The notes under the pieces: model-generated
Told to the model about the DNA's origin: nothing
The model's database searches: none
The model's input: only the letters and a program-made list of their open reading frames with translations
Position numbers and translations under genes: made by a program
Assembly (NCBI GenBank): GCA_946406115.1
Contig: OX291542.1
Coordinates: forward strand, 26,919,321 to 26,983,320
DNA from: Apoda limacodes
Taxonomy: Eukaryota > Arthropoda > Insecta > Lepidoptera > Limacodidae
Length of the DNA: 64,000 nucleotides
Direction: 5' to 3'
Shown: positions 63,780 to 64,000 of the stretch, one piece after another
Position numbering within the stretch: the stretch's first letter is position 1
Layout of the letters: each line of letters starts with the position of its first letter

Positions 63780-64000
63780 TTCCAGTGAGCCCTATTTACA
63801 CGCCCCATTGCAGGGACATAGGCCATTTTTTGGAGAAAAAGGCCCAGGCCATCGTTTATAGTGTAAGTGATGATAGATATAATTAAATATTTCGTTAAAA
63901 TGACTTGTACTAATAAACATTACACTTATGCTTACACTACGGCCTAACCTTCCTTCTGTAACAAGAGGCCTGCGCCTCTGCAGTGGGGTGCATAATGGCT
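63780..64000. repeat. RTE-tail-like repeat fragments at the window edge
   Basis: ccccattgcagggacatagg at 63802 is the antisense form and aagaggcctgcgcctctgca plus gtggggtgcataatggct at 63962-64000 the sense form of the conserved 3' tail of lepidopteran RTE elements. The second continues beyond the window. Confidence 0.55.

Overview
The window is a stretch of insect nuclear DNA, almost certainly from a moth or butterfly. It is AT-rich and has few genes. It is packed with repeat types that I associate with Lepidoptera: 'ATATTATAAAG...' non-autonomous repeats, 'aagtgcgagt...gggttccgt' repeats, tRNA-derived SINEs, RTE and Jockey/R1-type reverse-transcriptase remnants, a Copia remnant, mariner remnants and several MITEs. 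No complete, confident host gene was found. Three places (2652-2978, 33836-33847, 41664-41718) look like possible host first exons with good splice donors.

The centrepiece is an apparently intact Polinton/Maverick (polintovirus/adintovirus-like) element at 5754-20576 (14,823 bp). It is bounded by terminal inverted repeats that begin AGTAGTAGGG and by a perfect 6-bp target duplication CCCTGT (5748-5753 and 20577-20582). It carries a full gene set: protein-primed-type DNA polymerase B, FtsK/HerA-type packaging ATPase, two related small basic proteins, a conserved 255-residue Polinton protein, an RVE integrase with chromodomain, penton, a pVI-like protein, double-jelly-roll major capsid protein, and adenain-like protease. 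It also has three proteins I do not recognise, two of them near the ends. All frames are open. The left and right repeats differ at only a few bases by eye, apart from one 1,355-bp length difference, so the insertion looks recent.

Gene expression inside the element looks eukaryotic at the left end: TATA boxes, two-exon genes, and a small gene inside the polymerase intron with its own TATA box and a poly(A) signal overlapping its stop codon. In the middle it looks phage-like: ATPase to pVI-like genes are packed on one strand, with two ATGA overlaps and two 16-nt overlaps.

The element sits in a three-level nest. A decayed mariner (5300-22620, TA target site, roughly 25-bp inverted ends) is interrupted by an unclassified 1.2-kb repeat (5721-21768, flanked by TAACAC). 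That repeat is interrupted by the Polinton. Removing both inserts leaves about 1.27 kb, the normal size of a mariner, which supports all the boundaries.

Outside the element: 1-5299 holds a decayed Jockey/CR1-like RT and a possible host exon pair; 22621-35160 holds repeats, a retroelement 3' end with poly(A) tail, a second inverted copy of the 1.2-kb repeat, a MITE and a perfect 30-bp hairpin; 35161-48500 holds an RTE-type RT remnant, a 30-bp minisatellite, MITEs, and Copia and R1/Jockey remnants; 48500-64000 holds further repeats, a second mariner remnant, a truncated retroelement 3' end, a GC-rich repeat and a MITE.
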